Below are positions 25,245 through 33,398 of a DNA stretch of 64,000 nucleotides, one piece after another (the first letter of the stretch is position 1; each line of letters opens with the position of its first letter). The stretch lies in the NCBI RefSeq assembly GCF_900114215.1, contig NZ_FOSG01000004.1, forward strand, positions 248,001-312,000, in the 5' to 3' direction. This DNA comes from Streptomyces mangrovi (GTDB lineage Bacteria > Actinomycetota > Actinomycetes > Streptomycetales > Streptomycetaceae). Below the pieces are notes generated by a model. That model was given only the letters and a program-made list of their open reading frames with translations. It had not been told where the DNA came from and did not search any database. The position numbers were made by a program, and so were the translations under genes.

Positions 25245-25789
25245 GTGAGAGGAACAAGAGCACCGGTCGCCCTGTTGGCCGGACTGGCCGCCTTCCTCGG
25301 CACGGGTGCCACGGGCCCGGCCGCCCACGCCGGGCCCTCCGGCGCACCGGCGGCCGGCCTCCACATCGAGGACGGCCGCCCGGTGGAGGCGGACGGCGAC
25401 GACTTCGTCATGCGCGGTGTCCACCACGCCCACACCTGCCACCGGGGCGAGACGCAGTCGTTCGCCGACATCAAGGAGACGGACGCCGACACCGTTCGCG
25501 TCGTTCTCGCGAGCGGCCACCGCTGGAGCGAGAACAGCCCGGAGGACGTGGCCGACGTCATCGACCGGTGAAAGGCCAACCGGCTGATCTGCGTGCTGGA
25601 GGTGCACGACACCACCGCCGACGCTTACGCGGGCGCCTGCTCCGTCGGCCACCGGGTCGTGGGGGAGCGGGGCAGTGGCTTCCAGGGCGAGACCGTGATC
25701 CGCGACACCGGCGCCCCGCCGCCGTCGACGGTCCGAACACCGCGCCGGCCGCGTTCACGCTCAGCGGCGGGACCTGCGCCGTCTCCTGA
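25245..25789 (+). pseudogene. Decayed secreted GH5 beta-mannanase with CBM2
   Basis: From GTG 25245 the frame encodes a secretion signal (VRGTRAPVALLAGLAAFLG) and the N-terminal strand-helix units of a GH5 mannanase: HIEDGRPVEADGDDFVMRGV, GETQSFADIKETDADTVRVV and SGHRWSENSPEDVADVI. A TGA (25569-25571) replaces what is usually a Cys codon in ..CKANRLICVLEVHDTT. In-frame sequence resumes as KANRLICVLEVHDTT and then jumps to CBM2-like sequence (ACSVGHRVV, GSGFQGETVIRDTG). The CBM2 end (NTAPAAFTLSGGTCAVS, stop at 25789) is in another frame. Most of the catalytic barrel, including both catalytic glutamates, is deleted. Confidence 0.85.
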
Positions 25790-25876
25790 CCCGGCGGGGT
25801 GGCGACGGCGTTGTCAGTGACCGCGCCTATGTTTCCGGCCATGTCCCGCCGCTGTGGTGTGGAAGGCCCCTGAAGC

Positions 25877-26395
25877 ATGGGAGACGGTGCGTTGTCAGAC
25901 TGGGAGAGGTCGAGCACGGCACGGGTGATACCGCCCGCACGGCCGCGCAAGCTCGCCAAGGTGCCGTTCGTCGAACTGGCCGACGGACGCCTGCAGGGAG
26001 TGGTGTCCAGCGGCTCGGACGTCGGGCGGGTCTACGTCTCGTCGGTCGCCGCGGGAGACTACGCGTTCGCCTGCAGCACCAACAACAACCGGCCGTGCGG
26101 CGGCGCGCGGGGGTCGTTCTGCAACCACATCCGGGCCCTGGTCGGCGAGGCGGTACTGCAGTACGGCGCCGAGCGCGTCGCCCGCTACCTGCGGGTCGAG
26201 ACCGCGCAGGAGGAGCCGGACGCGTCGGCCGTCACCACCGCCATGGCCCGCACATGCCCGCCGCAGGGCGACACCGGGGCCGCGGCGCCCGTCTTCAGCC
26301 GGTTCCTGCGTCACCTGGCCTATCTGGAACTCGCCCCGACCACCGCACCGCTGCCGGAGATGCACTGGTTTCCGCCGACCAGGGCGGTGGTGTGA
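25877..26395 (+). CDS. SWIM-zinc-finger-like protein, first gene of MoxR/VWA operon
   Basis: The 172-residue protein has a cysteine cluster, FACSTNNNRPCGGARGSFCNHIRALV (about residues 67-92). Its final CxH and following helix look like the second half of a SWIM zinc-binding motif, while the first CxC is replaced by widely spaced cysteines. The rest is helical, with VAKVPFVEL-type sequence before the cluster. SWIM proteins commonly accompany MoxR-VWA modules. The stop shares a base with the ATG of the next gene (TGATG). It is presumably the recognition or adaptor subunit; function unknown. Confidence 0.8.
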   Translation: MGDGALSDWERSSTARVIPPARPRKLAKVPFVELADGRLQGVVSSGSDVGRVYVSSVAAGDYAFACSTNNNRPCGGARGSFCNHIRALVGEAVLQYGAERVARYLRVETAQEEPDASAVTTAMARTCPPQGDTGAAAPVFSRFLRHLAYLELAPTTAPLPEMHWFPPTRAVV

Positions 26396-27783
26396 TGCGC
26401 GCCGATCTGCTCACCGAGCCCGTCGACGGACTCGACGAAGTCCTGGCGGCGGTCGACGCCTTCGACCAGGCCCTCGTCGCGGGCCTGGTCCGGCCCCAGC
26501 CCGGCCAGGCCGCGGCTCTGGCCGGGCTCGCCGAGGCGGTCGCGGGAACTCCACTGGCCGCCAGGGTCGCGGAGGCGGCGGAGAAGACCGCGGCCGCCTC
26601 CGCCGGCGAGGAGCACCTCACCGCCCTCGCCGCCGCCCGCACCGCACTGCTCGGATCCGTCCACGACGCGCTGACAGCCCGTCTGCAGGAGGCGACCGGC
26701 CGGGCCCGCTCCGCGGAGACGGTCCTCACGCCCGGCGGACAGCGGACGGTGAACCTGCTCGCCGCCGCCCGCTCGTGGCTGGTCGACCTGGCGCGCGCCG
26801 GATGGCGGGGCATCGACCACGATGTGGTCTCCGCGTCCGCGCAGGTCGTCTCCGCGATGCTTCCGGATCCGTCCCTGCGCCGGCAGGCCGTCCTCCTGGA
26901 CGGCTTCGCCGCCGAACTCGCCGCCTCCTGTCCCGGTGCGACGCTGGAGCGCGTCCCGGTACGGCGCTGGGCCGACCTGTGGTCGCGCGCGATGCTGCTG
27001 ACACTGCCCGGTGCGGCGGACGTACCCGCGGCCGGTACCGTCACCGGACGCCTCCTGCCGCTCGGCGTCGACGTGCACGAGCACGCGACCGCCGTACAGG
27101 CGCAGGTCCACGCCGTGCTCGAGCCCGCGGACGGCTCCGCCTCCCGTCTGGTGCGGGCCGCGGTGGCGGTGCCCAAGCCCGACACGGTCGTGGGGGCCGG
27201 TCTGTGGCAGCTGCTGCGCCCCCGCACATCGCTCCTGGCGGCCGTCGGGGAGGGCCGGTCGATGGACCTTGCCGACATGCCGGTCACCGCCGAGGGCGAC
27301 CTCCTCTGGGACGACGAGTACGCCCGTCCGGGCGAGCCCGCCGAGGCCTTCGCCACCGCCCGTGTCGCCCTGCCCGCCGCGGCCGACCCGGCGACCGCGC
27401 CGCTGGACCGGCACCCGGCGCGTATCGCCGTTCCCGTCTTCCTGGAGGGCTACACCGCCCAGGAGGAGGACGGCGCGCTGACGTTCACCGTCGCCGGGCA
27501 TCCCCTGGCCGTCGACACCGACCGGATCCCGGCCGCCGGCCCCCTCACCCCCGAGGCCGTGGCGGCGTCCGGAGCGTGTATCGGGCTCCTGCGCTGGGAC
27601 GCCGGGGCATACCGGGTCCAGCCCCTGGCCGTCGAGACGACCGTGCGGAAGAAGACGGTCACGCTCCACGCGGGGGGATGGGCCGGTGGTACGGCCGACA
27701 AGGCCGGTGTCAGGGCGGAGAAGGCCGCGACCGCCGCCGTGGCAGTGCTGCGGGAGCGGGCCGGAAGGCTGCTGCGCAAATGA
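26395..27783 (+). CDS. Uncharacterised protein of MoxR/VWA operon
   Basis: The 462-residue protein has no enzyme motif that I recognise. The N-terminal third (about residues 10-170) is Ala-rich and helical, a repeat-like region. The C-terminal half is richer in beta-strand (VAVPKPDTVVGAGLWQLLRP, RIAVPVFLEGYTAQEEDGALTFTV). A basic helix, RAEKAATAAVAVLRERAGRLLRK, ends the protein. Its start and stop overlap both neighbours (TGATG upstream, ATGA downstream), so it is made in step with the SWIM-like and VWA proteins and is likely a scaffold or substrate-binding part of the same complex. DUF5691-like proteins occupy this place in related operons, but I cannot confirm the match. Confidence 0.82.
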   Translation: MRADLLTEPVDGLDEVLAAVDAFDQALVAGLVRPQPGQAAALAGLAEAVAGTPLAARVAEAAEKTAAASAGEEHLTALAAARTALLGSVHDALTARLQEATGRARSAETVLTPGGQRTVNLLAAARSWLVDLARAGWRGIDHDVVSASAQVVSAMLPDPSLRRQAVLLDGFAAELAASCPGATLERVPVRRWADLWSRAMLLTLPGAADVPAAGTVTGRLLPLGVDVHEHATAVQAQVHAVLEPADGSASRLVRAAVAVPKPDTVVGAGLWQLLRPRTSLLAAVGEGRSMDLADMPVTAEGDLLWDDEYARPGEPAEAFATARVALPAAADPATAPLDRHPARIAVPVFLEGYTAQEEDGALTFTVAGHPLAVDTDRIPAAGPLTPEAVAASGACIGLLRWDAGAYRVQPLAVETTVRKKTVTLHAGGWAGGTADKAGVRAEKAATAAVAVLRERAGRLLRK

Positions 27784-29240
27784 ACGAGCACACCACCGAG
27801 CAGACCGCCGAACACACCACCGGGCGCCCTGCCGGGGCCGGAAACGCGCCCGAGCCGGACGGCGGGGCGGACCTCCACGGAAACCGCCGCCAGGTCCTGT
27901 ACTGGCGGCTCCTGGCTCGTCTCTTCGACCACGAGGAGCAGCCCACGCTGGAGTCGGCGAGCCTCGCCGTCGTCGAGGACATCGGCCTGCCGTCCGCACT
28001 GCTGGACCCGCATGCCTCCGTAGACTCGATCGTGCAGCGCCACCCGGACCTGGCCGCCGAGTTCGACGGTCTGATGACGCCCGGTCCCGGCGCCGACGGC
28101 GACGCACGCGACCGGGCCGCCGAGGTGCGGCGCGCGGCACTGGCCGCGAAGGTGCTGCTGGGCGTCTTCGCCCCCGGCTCCGGCAGGGTCACCGCCGGGC
28201 AGCTGGCGCGCTGGCAGTCCGATGCCGGCTGGCTGGAGCGCGCACTCGGCTGCGGGCCGGGTGAGCTGCGCGGCGGCCGCCCCGGTACGGCCGCCGGCCC
28301 GACCGGTACCGGCGGCCCGGACGCGGCCTTCGACCTCGGCCGGCTGATCCCGGAGATCGGTCCGGAACTCGGCGCCATCGAGGCCGACCTGGTCAAGCGG
28401 ATGCACCTGCGCGAGGTCCTGGCGGATCCGGAGCTGGCCGCGCGGCTGACCCCCAGCATGTCCCTGATCGAGCAGCTGCTGCGGGACAAGGACAACCTCT
28501 CGGGCGTGGCCCTGACCAATGCCAGGGCCCTCATCCGCCGCTTCGTCGACGAGGTCGCCGAAGTGCTGCGCACCCAGGTCGAGAAGGCGGCGGCCGGTGC
28601 CCTGGACCGCTCGGTCCCGCCCAAGAGGGTGTTTCGCAACCTCGACCTCGACCGCACGATCTGGAAGAACCTCACCAACTGGGATCCGGAGCAGGAGCGG
28701 CTGTACGTCGACCGCCTCTACTACCGGCACACCGCCCGCAGAACCACGCCCCAGCGGCTGATCGTGGTCGTTGACCAGTCGGGCTCCATGGTCGACTCGA
28801 TGGTCAACTGCACCATCCTCGCGTCGATCTTCGCCGGGCTGCCGAAGGTGGACGTCCATCTGATCGCCTACGACACCCGGGCACTCGATCTCACACCCTG
28901 GGTCCACGACCCCTTCGAGACCCTGCTGCGCACCAACCTCGGGGGCGGCACCGACGGCACGGCCGCGATGGCACTGGCCCAGCCGAAGATCGCCGAGCCC
29001 CGCAACACCGTCGTGGTGTGGATCTCCGACTTCTACGAATGGCGGCACGAGCAGCTGCTCGAGTCCATGGCCGCCGTCCACCGCTCGGGAGCCAGGTTCA
29101 TCCCGGTCGGATCGGTGACCAGCTCCGGGCGTGGCAGCGTCAACCCGTGGTTCCGGGAGCGCTTCAAGGACCTGGGCGCACCGGTGCTCTCCGGCCACAT
29201 CCGCAAGCTCGTCCACGAACTCAAGACCTTCCTCACCTAG
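27780..29240 (+). CDS. VWA-domain protein partnering MoxR ATPase
   Basis: In this 486-residue protein the first 320 residues are helical, and residues about 328-480 form a von Willebrand factor A domain. The metal-ion-dependent adhesion site is complete: DQSGSMVDSM (DxSxS), the threonine/Asp loop GGGTDGTAAM and ISDFYEW. The segment before it (KRVFRNLDLDRTIWKNLTNW) is typical of CoxE/YehP-type VWA proteins working with MoxR ATPases. No signal peptide or membrane span is present, so it is cytoplasmic. It overlaps the upstream gene as ATGA, and the MoxR gene starts 12 bp later. Confidence 0.92.
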   Translation: MNEHTTEQTAEHTTGRPAGAGNAPEPDGGADLHGNRRQVLYWRLLARLFDHEEQPTLESASLAVVEDIGLPSALLDPHASVDSIVQRHPDLAAEFDGLMTPGPGADGDARDRAAEVRRAALAAKVLLGVFAPGSGRVTAGQLARWQSDAGWLERALGCGPGELRGGRPGTAAGPTGTGGPDAAFDLGRLIPEIGPELGAIEADLVKRMHLREVLADPELAARLTPSMSLIEQLLRDKDNLSGVALTNARALIRRFVDEVAEVLRTQVEKAAAGALDRSVPPKRVFRNLDLDRTIWKNLTNWDPEQERLYVDRLYYRHTARRTTPQRLIVVVDQSGSMVDSMVNCTILASIFAGLPKVDVHLIAYDTRALDLTPWVHDPFETLLRTNLGGGTDGTAAMALAQPKIAEPRNTVVVWISDFYEWRHEQLLESMAAVHRSGARFIPVGSVTSSGRGSVNPWFRERFKDLGAPVLSGHIRKLVHELKTFLT

Positions 29241-29252
29241 AAAGGCCCTCAC

Positions 29253-30365
29253 ATGTCCGACCTGCTGCGTGCCCCCGCCGAACTCAAGTACGCCGAGGAA
29301 CTCGACTGGCTGGAGTCCGTCGACGACGCCCCCAAGCCGTTCTCCTGGCGCCTGTCGCCGAAGATGGTCCGCCTGTTCATCCTCGGTTCCGAGCGCTCCG
29401 ACGGCCTGGACAGGGAGATCCCGCAGAAGTGGTTCGGCGACCGCGGTCTCGTCGAGCGGTCCATCGTCACGCTCGCCTCCGACCGCGGTCTGCTGCTCAT
29501 CGGTGACCCGGGCACCGGCAAGAGCTGGCTGGCCGAGCTGCTGTCCGCCGCGATCTGCCGCAACTCCACCCTGGTGGTCCAGGGCACCGCCGGCACCACC
29601 GAGGACCACATCAAGTACTCCTGGAACGTGTCCATGGTCATCGCCAGGGGCCAGTCGCGCGAGTCGATGATCCCCTCGCCGATCATGACCGCGATGGAGA
29701 CCGGTGCGATCGGCCGCTTCGAGGAGCTCACCCGCGCCACCAGCGACGTCCAGGACGCGCTCATCTCGATCCTGTCCGAGAAGTACGTCTCGGTCCCCGA
29801 ACTGGACGACGAGGGCATCGTCTTCGCCAAGCCCGGCTTCTCGGTCATCGCCACCGCCAACAGCCGCGACCGGGGTGTCAACGACCTGTCCTCCGCGCTC
29901 AAGCGCCGTTTCAACTTCGTCCGCATCCCGGTGGTGACGAACAAGAGGAGCGAGGCGGAGATCGTCCGTTTCCGCACCGGGGAACTGCTGCGCCGCCACC
30001 GGATCGAGCTGGACGTGCCGCCGACGCTGCTGGACGTGCTGCTGCAGAGCTTCGCGGACCTGCGCGCCTCCTCGGCGGCGGCCGGCAGCGACGACGAGAG
30101 GCTGGAGTCCGCGTTGTCCACCGCCGAGCAGATCGGCGTGCTCGAGGACGCGATCCTGCACGGCAACTTCTTCGGCGAGCATGCCCTGACCGCCCGCACC
30201 CTGGCCTCCTCACTGGTCGGATCGCTGGCCCGGCGCGAGCCGGAGGACCTGGCCATCCTCAACAAGTACCTGCACGGTGTCGTCGAACCGCGCAGCAGGG
30301 AGGAGGGCGGCTCCTGGCCGGAGTTCCTCGAGGGCGGCCGCGACGCGATCGCCACCCTGTCGTGA
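29253..30365 (+). CDS. MoxR-family AAA+ ATPase
   Basis: The 370-residue AAA+ protein has Walker A GDPGTGKS (about residues 84-91), Walker B GAIGRFEELTR, sensor 1 FSVIATANSRDRG and an arginine-finger-like LKRRFNFVRIP. It is a chaperone-type remodelling ATPase that works with VWA proteins to insert metal or activate partners. Compared with typical MoxR it has about 60 N-terminal residues before the ATPase core. Its stop overlaps the GTG of the following DUF5682 gene (GTGA), supporting a VWA-MoxR-DUF5682 complex. Confidence 0.94.
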   Translation: MSDLLRAPAELKYAEELDWLESVDDAPKPFSWRLSPKMVRLFILGSERSDGLDREIPQKWFGDRGLVERSIVTLASDRGLLLIGDPGTGKSWLAELLSAAICRNSTLVVQGTAGTTEDHIKYSWNVSMVIARGQSRESMIPSPIMTAMETGAIGRFEELTRATSDVQDALISILSEKYVSVPELDDEGIVFAKPGFSVIATANSRDRGVNDLSSALKRRFNFVRIPVVTNKRSEAEIVRFRTGELLRRHRIELDVPPTLLDVLLQSFADLRASSAAAGSDDERLESALSTAEQIGVLEDAILHGNFFGEHALTARTLASSLVGSLARREPEDLAILNKYLHGVVEPRSREEGGSWPEFLEGGRDAIATLS

Positions 30366-33208
30366 GGGCCGTGAGCGGAGGAGCCCCGGAGGGAACCACC
30401 GTGGACGAGACCACCGCGGACGAGACCGCCTTCACCGCGCTGCGCACGCAACTGAGGGAAGCCGCCACGGCGTTCGCCGGAGGACCGGACGCCCTTGAGG
30501 AGATCCTGCTGGGCATCGTCGACGACATCGACCGTGCGGTGCACGAGCCGCTGGAGATCTTCCCTGTCTGCCACCACTCGCCCGCCTCGGCGACCGCGAT
30601 GGCACGCCGCCTGCGCGAGAAACGGCCGAAGGCCGTGTACCTGGAGCTGTGCGAGGACATGGCGCCGCTGCTGACCGAGCTGCGCAACTGCCGGCTCCCC
30701 GTGGCGGTACAGGCGTTCGCGGCCGAGGTCGACGGTTTCCCCGCGCAGTGGTCGCCGCTGTCGGTGGTCGCGCCGATCACCGAGGCGTCCGCCGAGTACC
30801 AGGCGATCGCCTACGCGCTGGAGACCCCGGACGTCGAACTGGTCCTCGTCGACCGCTCCAGCGACCACGTCTTCCAGTGGGACGCGCGCGGGGCGCACGC
30901 CACCGGGGCCGGTTCCGGTCCCGAGGCGCCGGCCGAGGAGGAGGCCGCGCTGCACGGTGACGCGGTCGGCGTGGAGATCGGCGACCTGCGGCCCCGTTTC
31001 GCCGAACTGGAGGAGCATCTGCTGCGCCACGGGCGGGTGCGGCACTGGTCGGAGTGGTGGCACCAGTACGTCGAACTGCCGCTCGGGGAGAGCGACCACG
31101 ACACCTACCGCCAGGTGATGTTCCTGATCGGCAGCCTCTTCAGGCGCCTGGCGCCCGGCGACCCCCACCGGGTGCGCGTGGACGAGGACCGCGAGCGCCA
31201 CATGTGGACCAGGATGCGCAGGCACCTTCAGGAGACCGGTACCGACCCCGCGGACTGTCTCTACGTCTGCGGCGCCTTCCACGCGGCCAGCCGCGTGGCC
31301 GAGTTCGGCGTTCTGGGCGAGGACACCTTCGAGATCGGTCCGCGCACCGCCACCAGGTGGCAGTACGGCCTGATCCCCTCCAGCCACGCGGCGATCGAGG
31401 CGCAGTTCGGCCTCGCCGCGGGCTCGGTGTCGATCGCCGCGACACTCTGGGCGAAGAACCTCAGGCGCACCCGCGTGGAGCCGTACCGCCTCGCGGGACA
31501 GGCGGGGGCGGGGAGGCCGAAGGCCCGGAAGGCCGTGGCGGCCGCTCCCGCGGAGCAGGCCCCGCCCTCGGACAGGCTGACCGGCTTCCTCGGCCGGCCG
31601 CCCGTCCTGGACGGGCTGGACGAGGCGGAACTGCTGGGCTGGTCGGTGGAGATCGTGCGCGCCGCGCGCCGAAGCGGCTATCCGGCCTCCACCGCCGACG
31701 CCATCGCGGTGTTCGAGACGTCGATCCTGCTGGCCGGGATACGCGACCGGGCCAAGCCGACCCCGTACGACTTCCAGGACGCGGCCGTCACCTGTATCGA
31801 GAAGGACACCGTGCCCGGCCGGCGCGACGTGCGCCGCCTGGTGGAGATCATGATGGGTGGCGACCGGGTCGGCCGGGTCGGCTACGACGCGCTGCCGCCC
31901 CTGGCCCGCGATGTCCACGACCGGCTCGCTCCCCTGAACCTGAAACTCCAGCAGCGCGGTGTGCGCAGAGCGCTGCTGGACATGGCCGCCCGGCCGGAGC
32001 TGGAGAGCTGCTCCGACGTGCTGTGGATACTGCGCCGCCTGATGCCGCACGGTGCCGCACGGCCGATCATGGGGGAGCGGAAGCTGGGGGAGCGCCCGAT
32101 TCAGGAGTCCTGGGATCTGGCACTGGGCACGCACCAGCGTTCGCTCATCGAGCTGGGCTACGAGGGCGTCAGCGTCGAGCAGGTGCTGGAGCAGCGTCTG
32201 CGCCGCACGGCGTACGACTCACGGGCCACCGCGGCGACCGTCCTCGGTGCGGTCGAGGACACGGTGCTGTATCTGCGCGGCCACCGCCTCGCCGGCGAAC
32301 TGGGGGCCCACGCCCTGAAGGTGCTGTCGGCCGAGCGCAGCGTGGACGGCGCTCCGGAGGTGCTGCGCCGGGTGCGGCGGCTGCTGGCGTACTACCGCAC
32401 CGGCGAACCGGTCCTGCCGCCGTGGATCGAGTCCTTCGTCAAGGCGGGATACGCGCACTACTGCACCCTGCTGCCGACGGCGTTCACCGACGACGACGCG
32501 GGCGTCCGCCAGGTGGGGGCGATGCTGGGCTTCCTGTTCGGGATGGAGAGCCTGGCGCTGTCGCTGGGGTGCGACCGGACACAGCTGGAGCTGGCCCTGG
32601 CCCAGTCCCGTCCGCGGGACCCGGCGAAGACGGCGCTGCTGTGGGCGGCCCGGACGCACCTCGGGCAGCTGACCCGCGCGCAGCTGCGGGCCAGGTGCGA
32701 CGAGATGCTCGGCAACCCCATGGTGGTGCCCGCCTACCCGCGCTACCTCAGTGGTTTCCTGCACGCGCTGGAGCCCGTCCCCGGTCTCGCCGACTTCGTC
32801 GTGGAAGCCGTGTCGAACGCGTTCGCGCGGCTGCCGGACCATGTGCTCCTGCCGTGGCTGCCGACTCTGATCACCACCCTGCGCTCGGACGGCGCCGAAC
32901 TGGCCCCGCTGCTGATCCGCGAGGCCGGGCGGACCTTCCCCGGACGGCTCGCGGCACTGGACGCATGGGTGCCGCCGTGGCGGGCGCGAGCGGAGCCGGA
33001 GGCCGTACGTCCGGCACGGCGCTCGGGCGCTCGGGCCTCGGGCGCGGCGCTGCTCGCCGCCCATCCCGCGGCGTGCGACGCGGTGGCCGGTCTGCTGGGC
33101 TGCGACGGCACGTGGCAGAGCGCGGAGTCCGCCCCGCCGGGCGCGGCGCTGGCCGACCGTCACCCGCGGACGGCGGTGGCACTGGAGGCGCTGCTGGCCG
33201 CTTCGTGA
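30362..33208 (+). CDS. DUF5682-family protein (putative TraB/TIKI-like enzyme with helical C-terminus)
   Basis: This 948-residue protein is specific to VWA-MoxR operons. The N-terminal 350 residues carry EIFPVCHHSPASA (about 60-72) and KAVYLELCEDM (about 89-99). A later Gly-His motif, LYVCGAFHAASRV (about 300-312), completes an arrangement that recalls the TraB/TIKI/EreA superfamily (His near the first strand, acidic after the second, Gly-x-x-His near the end). That family includes metal-dependent hydrolases, so an enzymatic role is a reasonable inference. The remaining 550 residues are mainly helical repeats, suitable for partner binding. GTG start coupled to the MoxR gene. Confidence 0.87.
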   Translation: MRAVSGGAPEGTTVDETTADETAFTALRTQLREAATAFAGGPDALEEILLGIVDDIDRAVHEPLEIFPVCHHSPASATAMARRLREKRPKAVYLELCEDMAPLLTELRNCRLPVAVQAFAAEVDGFPAQWSPLSVVAPITEASAEYQAIAYALETPDVELVLVDRSSDHVFQWDARGAHATGAGSGPEAPAEEEAALHGDAVGVEIGDLRPRFAELEEHLLRHGRVRHWSEWWHQYVELPLGESDHDTYRQVMFLIGSLFRRLAPGDPHRVRVDEDRERHMWTRMRRHLQETGTDPADCLYVCGAFHAASRVAEFGVLGEDTFEIGPRTATRWQYGLIPSSHAAIEAQFGLAAGSVSIAATLWAKNLRRTRVEPYRLAGQAGAGRPKARKAVAAAPAEQAPPSDRLTGFLGRPPVLDGLDEAELLGWSVEIVRAARRSGYPASTADAIAVFETSILLAGIRDRAKPTPYDFQDAAVTCIEKDTVPGRRDVRRLVEIMMGGDRVGRVGYDALPPLARDVHDRLAPLNLKLQQRGVRRALLDMAARPELESCSDVLWILRRLMPHGAARPIMGERKLGERPIQESWDLALGTHQRSLIELGYEGVSVEQVLEQRLRRTAYDSRATAATVLGAVEDTVLYLRGHRLAGELGAHALKVLSAERSVDGAPEVLRRVRRLLAYYRTGEPVLPPWIESFVKAGYAHYCTLLPTAFTDDDAGVRQVGAMLGFLFGMESLALSLGCDRTQLELALAQSRPRDPAKTALLWAARTHLGQLTRAQLRARCDEMLGNPMVVPAYPRYLSGFLHALEPVPGLADFVVEAVSNAFARLPDHVLLPWLPTLITTLRSDGAELAPLLIREAGRTFPGRLAALDAWVPPWRARAEPEAVRPARRSGARASGAALLAAHPAACDAVAGLLGCDGTWQSAESAPPGAALADRHPRTAVALEALLAAS

Positions 33209-33340
33209 GGCCGATCAGGGGGTGCGGCGGCACCGGCCGCCACCGGCCGGACCGACGGGCTCCGGCCCCTTGCCGGGCCGCAGCCCCACAACCGTGCTGC
33301 CGGCCGCCGTCGCACCCCCGGTGAGGGCGGTACCGCGTGG

Positions 33341-33398
33341 GTGATCAAAATAGGGGGTGTTTAACATATGAGCACCGCCTAGCTCGAAAGATGAACCT
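33341..33398 (+). promoter_or_regulatory. AT-rich promoter region of gap
   Basis: The stretch 33341-33398 contains TGATCAAAATAGGGGG, then TTTAACATATG, far more AT-rich than any neighbour. TAACAT (33362-33367) could be a -10 element, but no clear -35 was matched. Confidence 0.4.

Noticed and set aside
27450..32134. Very long minus-strand open frames opposite the VWA, MoxR and DUF5682 genes
   Set aside because: The plus-strand products have complete motifs and coupled junctions; the minus frames have none and are antisense shadows.
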